Origin: a bacterium
GTDB lineage: Bacteria; Bacteroidota; Ignavibacteria; Kapaibacteriales; UBA961
DNA length: 9,413 bases
Direction of reading: 5' to 3'
NCBI GenBank assembly: GCA_022844575.1
Contig: JALHLL010000134.1
Coordinates: 1 to 9,413 of the forward strand
The notes beneath the pieces are model-generated. The model was not told the DNA's origin. It did not search any database and worked only from the letters and a program-made list of their open reading frames with translations. Both the position numbers and the translations under genes were made by a program. Shown here one piece after another: positions 6,396 through 9,413 of the stretch. How positions within the stretch are numbered: the stretch's first letter is position 1; every line of letters begins with the position of its first letter.

Positions 6396-7061
6396 ATGTC
6401 TGAAGATGAAAGCATTATATCTGTATTTAAAGATTTAGGTAACGGAAAAGTTAGAATCTGTCCTAATTCTAAATCAGCTTACGAAGTTTACTACGGGGAT
6501 GCCCGCTCTGCTTCGAATCGTACCTATAGCACTTATGGTGATGGCAACACATTGGGTGATGATGGCATCACATTGGGTGGTGATGGCAACACATTTCCTT
6601 TAAGCACTACACCACCAACACCACCGCCATATGTTAGTGGCGGGCAAGCAACTACATTTAGTCTTATTTTTAACGAAGCGGATTTCTTAGAGTGCCAACC
6701 AAGAAGACAAGCATCTGTCAACTCAATAGCAACAGATGTAAACTCTATGGAAGCACTTGCTCAGAGTTGGGAGATAATATATTTACCAACGCTTGGTGCA
6801 TATCAACTCCGTAATGGTGACGAAACTTTCTTAGGCGTATATCCTAATAATGTGGTCGGTGATCTTTCTGGCGAACCAACAGCTTTTAATAAATGGGTAT
6901 TTGAACCACACATCATAGGAACTTCGGTGAAGTACAGAATACAAAATCTTCATTTGAGTACATATCTATTTATAAATGCTAACAGGCATATAGAATTAGT
7001 AGCAAACAGTAGCAATGCAACATTATGGGATTTCCAAATATCCGGCACTGTTCCGCCATAG
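6396..7061 (+). CDS. Uncharacterised protein with Asp-Gly heptapeptide repeats, proline-rich linker and a putative beta-trefoil domain
   Basis: I do not recognise this 221-residue protein by name. ATG at 6396 is chosen because GGAGG (6387-6391) lies four bases upstream. An earlier in-frame ATG at 6369 would add MFFLFFGGF, encoded by the T-tract. Residues 1-45 are a polar N-terminal region without a signal peptide. Residues 49-69 are three seven-residue units, DGNTLGD, DGITLGG and DGNTFPL. Residues 71-80 are a Pro/Thr linker (TTPPTPPPYV). Residues about 86-216 hold three similar units: FSLIFNEADFLEC ending in SWEI, AYQLRNGDETFLGVY ending in KWVF, and KYRIQNLHLSTYLFI ending in LWDF. The tryptophans (125, 167, 211) are 42 and 44 apart. 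This threefold pattern fits a beta-trefoil of the ricin-lectin or fascin sort; a sugar-binding role is only a possibility. The protein looks cytoplasmic unless it is exported without a classical signal. The next gene, 81 bases downstream on the same strand, encodes a regulator. Confidence 0.8.
   Translation: MSEDESIISVFKDLGNGKVRICPNSKSAYEVYYGDARSASNRTYSTYGDGNTLGDDGITLGGDGNTFPLSTTPPTPPPYVSGGQATTFSLIFNEADFLECQPRRQASVNSIATDVNSMEALAQSWEIIYLPTLGAYQLRNGDETFLGVYPNNVVGDLSGEPTAFNKWVFEPHIIGTSVKYRIQNLHLSTYLFINANRHIELVANSSNATLWDFQISGTVPP
6540..6595 (+). repeat. 21-bp tandem repeat inside the beta-trefoil-like gene
   Basis: Two full 21-base units (6540-6560 and 6561-6581) and a 14-base partial third (6582-6595) begin GATGGCAACACATT or GATGGCATCACATT. 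The full units differ at two or so positions. The unit length is a multiple of three, so gain or loss of copies would change the number of DGNTLGD heptapeptides without breaking the frame. Confidence 0.85.
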
Positions 7062-7121
7062 CATTTCTGGTGAGTGATTGTTACGTACTTATATGTAAGT
7101 TAGTGTTATGGTGTGATACAG

Positions 7122-7133
7122 TAGAATATTCTA
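7122..7133. promoter_or_regulatory. 12-bp perfect palindrome before the TPR/LuxR-type gene
   Basis: TAGAATATTCTA is self-complementary over all 12 bases and ends nine bases before the start codon at 7143. The same 81-base spacer holds ACTTA/TAAGT arms around TATG (7088-7101). TAAGTTAG at 7096-7103 is a one-mismatch version of TAnnTTTG, without a well-spaced TTTG partner. The palindrome could be an operator or a small leader hairpin. AT-rich palindromes of this size can also occur by chance. Confidence 0.3.
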
Positions 7134-7142
7134 TTCAATTAT

Positions 7143-8810
7143 ATGAACAACATTCTTGAAGTTTTAAGCCAAACATTGTCTTATTTAGATACCCAATTAT
7201 ACGAAAACCCAAAAGTTGTTAAAGAAAAGTTAGAAAAGCCTCTTAACACCTTGGTAAAACTCTATATGACGGATGGTATTGATAAAGAAAACGTCATACC
7301 ATCTGTCTTCTTAAACGCATTGCTACATTACTCTTATGCACTTCTGTTTACAGAAGAAATTTCAGAGTTTATTTTATATAGTGATCTCTTAGTTTCTTGT
7401 GCGTATAACTCAACAAATAAGGAGTTCATAGTTCTGAGTGAGCAAATAATTGCTAAATATGAAATAAAAATTTGTCACTTCGAGTCAGCAGAAAAGAGGC
7501 TTACTAATATTTCACCCACTCTCATAGAATTAGAAAAATTCTTTTACTATCAAGGATTACTGATAGATCTACAGATTATTGCACTACATAGGAATAATTA
7601 TTTTTTAGCACTCGAACATTTAATTGAGGCACAAAAAAACTTCAATATGCATCCTACAACTTTTCGTGTAGAGATGGCGATTCTATCGGGTTTTGTGAAC
7701 GTGTATTTGAGTTTAGAGCAATTTGAAAAAGCATTCGAATACTCAAACAAGTGTAAAGGAGTTGCTCTACAGAATAATGATTTAAGAACTCTGGGGGAAA
7801 CCTCCTTCCGTTTGGCGACAATTTACTCCCGACAAAAAAAGCATAAAGAACAAATTGAAGAATTGGAATATGCAAAGAAGATACTTGGCGAGAATAATCA
7901 TCTCGATATACTTCCGATTGTAAATGCCGCTTTAGGTGATGCTTATTACCGAATAAAAGAATACGATGAGGCCCAAGAAAGTTTGTTACAATCTCTTGAA
8001 CTTTTCAGAGGTAGAAATGATAAGAAGAACGAGGCAATAGCATGTTTAAAATTAGCTTTGTTATATGCCGACAAAAACTTTGAAAACAATGATTTTGAAA
8101 GAGCTAAAGATTATTTCAATTCCGCAGAGAATTATGCACAAGTGCATAAGATGGATCATTTCCATAGTGCAATACTCGATGATAAAGCAAAGGTATTTTA
8201 TGAATGGGGAGATTGTAACAATGCTTATACATATGCCATACAAGCGCGTGAATTAGCCGATAAGATTCTCAATGAAACTTCCCTACAACGATTAAGAGAA
8301 TTGGAAGTACGGTATGAAGTACAATTAAAAGAAAAAGAAACAAAAATACTTCAATTAACAAATGAGCAGCTTAATACCGACTTGTTATTTACAAAAAAAG
8401 AATTAGTTATGAAATCAACAGCACTGTTAGAACAAGCAAAAGCTATTACCGAACTTAAACAACAAATATATAAGGCAATTCATCAATTGGATACGGCGGA
8501 AAATATAGTAAGGGCTGTCCGCACCGCCTTAAAGGAAAGTACTCTTCTCAAAGAATCATGGGAAAAATATCAGGAATTATTCGAGCATATCAACCCCGAA
8601 TTTGAGAAAAATCTAAGAAAAGATTTCCCTTCTCTTTCTAAAATGGAATGCAAGGTAAGCATTCTTATACGCAGCGGTTTAACATCCATTCAAATTGCCG
8701 AATTACTTTCCGTAAGCGAACGTACCGTTGAAAACCATCGGTATAATGTTCGTAAAAAACTTTCCATTCCGGCGGAGGAAAGTCTTACGCAATTTCTTAA
8801 CAAATACTAG
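7143..8810 (+). CDS. TPR-repeat regulator with C-terminal LuxR-type helix-turn-helix
   Basis: This is a 555-residue predicted transcription regulator. An alpha-helical region covers about 1-210, and clear tetratricopeptide repeats lie at about 215-375 (for example NAALGDAYYRIKEYDEAQES). A charged coiled coil follows at about 378-445 (RLRELEVRYEVQLKEKETK). The end is a GerE/LuxR-type DNA-binding domain at 498-545, with SLSKMECKVSILIRSGLTS and then IAELLSVSERTVENHRYNVRKKL. The order TPR, coil, HTH is common in Bacteroidota and relatives, where a membrane helix often separates TPR and coil. Here I see no such helix, nor a signal peptide, so the protein is probably cytoplasmic, with TPRs sensing a protein or peptide partner. 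There is no receiver domain or Asp phosphorylation site. ATG at 7143 has no Shine-Dalgarno. The target is unknown; the gene upstream on the same strand is a candidate. Confidence 0.9.
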   Translation: MNNILEVLSQTLSYLDTQLYENPKVVKEKLEKPLNTLVKLYMTDGIDKENVIPSVFLNALLHYSYALLFTEEISEFILYSDLLVSCAYNSTNKEFIVLSEQIIAKYEIKICHFESAEKRLTNISPTLIELEKFFYYQGLLIDLQIIALHRNNYFLALEHLIEAQKNFNMHPTTFRVEMAILSGFVNVYLSLEQFEKAFEYSNKCKGVALQNNDLRTLGETSFRLATIYSRQKKHKEQIEELEYAKKILGENNHLDILPIVNAALGDAYYRIKEYDEAQESLLQSLELFRGRNDKKNEAIACLKLALLYADKNFENNDFERAKDYFNSAENYAQVHKMDHFHSAILDDKAKVFYEWGDCNNAYTYAIQARELADKILNETSLQRLRELEVRYEVQLKEKETKILQLTNEQLNTDLLFTKKELVMKSTALLEQAKAITELKQQIYKAIHQLDTAENIVRAVRTALKESTLLKESWEKYQELFEHINPEFEKNLRKDFPSLSKMECKVSILIRSGLTSIQIAELLSVSERTVENHRYNVRKKLSIPAEESLTQFLNKY

Positions 8811-8816
8811 TTCTTT

Positions 8817-9290
8817 TTATTCATGGTGATATGGCTCATTGCGTAAAATTGTAAAAGCGCGGTATAATTGCTCCAGAAATATCAACCGAACCATTTGGTG
8901 AGAAAAGGTCATTGAAGAAAGTGAGATTTTTTCTTGAGCCCGTGCATATACCTCATCGGAAAAGCCATAAGCACCACCTATAACAAAGCACACCCTTTTT
9001 ACACCGCTTACCATTCTTTTATTAATAAAATCGGCAAATGTTACGGAGCTATAGTGTTTACCTTTTACATCAAGCAATACAACATAATCCGAGCTTTGAA
9101 TTTCATTCAACAATAAAATACCTTCTCTTTTTTTTATTTCATCGAAAGGAAGCGTTGCTTGATTTTTAATATCGGGAATAAAGTTAATCGTACATGAATT
9201 ATAACGCGATACTCTTTTTTCATATTCGCTCATTCCTTCACGAACAAAAGAAAAATCGGTTTTACCAATTCCGAGTATAAAAATATTCAT
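8817..9290 (-). CDS. rlmH: 23S rRNA (pseudouridine1915-N3)-methyltransferase RlmH
   Basis: RlmH is a SPOUT-class, trefoil-knot methyltransferase that uses SAM to methylate pseudouridine 1915 in helix 69 of 23S rRNA on the 70S ribosome. It has 157 residues, the normal length. Characteristic segments are the N-terminal IFILGIGKTD, LLDVKGK (72-78), the SAM-binding loop FVIGGAYGFSDEV (102-114) and the C-terminal knot SLSSMTFSHQMVRLIFLEQLYRA (123-145), written here as one motif. It ends in YHHE, which carries the conserved His of the active site. The gene is convergent with the TPR/LuxR-type gene, with only six bases between stop codons. It starts 31 bases after the stop of the gene at the window end, so those two may share a transcript. 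No Shine-Dalgarno is visible before the ATG. Confidence 0.96.
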   Translation of the reverse strand: MNIFILGIGKTDFSFVREGMSEYEKRVSRYNSCTINFIPDIKNQATLPFDEIKKREGILLLNEIQSSDYVVLLDVKGKHYSSVTFADFINKRMVSGVKRVCFVIGGAYGFSDEVYARAQEKISLSSMTFSHQMVRLIFLEQLYRAFTILRNEPYHHE

Positions 9291-9321
9291 GGTGGGTTCT
9301 AACGGAAAAGAAGCAGGATAT

Positions 9322-9413
9322 TTACTGTGCTATTAGTATCGGGTAAGAATATGTATTGCCCGATGCTTGAATTGTTACAATATAGTACCCGTTTATTGTA
9401 TTCGGCACTACAT
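9322..9413 (-). CDS. Probable T9SS C-terminal sorting domain of an exported protein (partial, 5' end outside window)
   Basis: Only the last 29 residues of this frame are in the window, ending in TAA at 9322-9324. They read GYYIVTIQASGNTYSYPILI and end in AQ, preceded by VVPNTIN. The pattern of Gly-x-Tyr, alternating hydrophobic residues, a Gly turn, then Tyr and a short hydrophobic strand at the very C-terminus is that of the Por/type IX secretion sorting domain (type A). Such domains sit on secreted or surface-anchored proteins of Bacteroidota and relatives and are removed during export. The nature of the cargo cannot be judged. The frame is short and the call rests on pattern only. The gene reads towards rlmH with a 31-base gap. 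Confidence 0.6.
   Translation of the reverse strand, partial: VVPNTINGYYIVTIQASGNTYSYPILIAQ

Noticed and set aside
6540..6602. RTX-type calcium-binding repeats in the Asp-Gly region
   Set aside because: The unit is seven residues (DGNTLGD), not the GGxGxDxUx nonapeptide, and too few copies are present.
6220..7142. Recent horizontal transfer or a mobile element around the beta-trefoil-like gene
   Set aside because: No transposase, integrase, terminal inverted repeats or target duplication is visible, and base composition by eye is like that of the neighbours.

Overview
The window suggests a low-GC member of the Bacteroidota/Chlorobiota assemblage (the Chlorobi/Ignavibacteria/Kapabacteria side is a guess). 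Three things support this. The best promoter elements fit the TTTG / TAnnTTTG consensus of Bacteroidota. The last gene ends in what looks like a type IX secretion C-terminal sorting domain. One gene encodes a TPR, coiled-coil and LuxR-type HTH regulator of a layout common in this group. Most starts lack a clear Shine-Dalgarno sequence.

Layout: (1) 1-390 is the 3' end of purF (purine synthesis). (2) 505-1422 is a CbpA-type J-domain co-chaperone, convergent with htpG (Hsp90, 1532-3385, minus). A hairpin with T-rich flanks on both strands lies between them. (3) 3512-6184, all minus, is a compact arsenic operon read arsR, arsM, arsC, acr3. A TAnnTTTG promoter precedes arsR, and its -7 element lies inside an imperfect palindrome that is a likely ArsR operator. 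Together the genes would sense arsenite, methylate it, reduce arsenate and export arsenite. (4) 6220-7142 is the least explained part: a divergent control region and a 221-residue unrecognised protein. The control region holds an 8-bp direct repeat at 11-bp period, a perfect -7 element, and a 9-bp-arm palindrome followed by a T-tract. The protein has heptapeptide repeats, a proline-rich linker and three internal repeats that look like a beta-trefoil. (5) 7143-8810 encodes the TPR/LuxR-type regulator. It ends six bases from the convergent rlmH (8817-9290, minus), a 23S rRNA methyltransferase gene. (6) 9322-9413, minus, is the 3' end of a probable T9SS-exported protein gene.

Most of the window is ordinary housekeeping and arsenic resistance. 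The candidate for something undescribed is the beta-trefoil-like gene, its elaborate promoter region and the regulator gene beside it. Their functional link is inferred only from adjacency and orientation. No tRNA, rRNA, CRISPR array or insertion sequence was seen, and no gene-free stretch exceeds about 210 bases.
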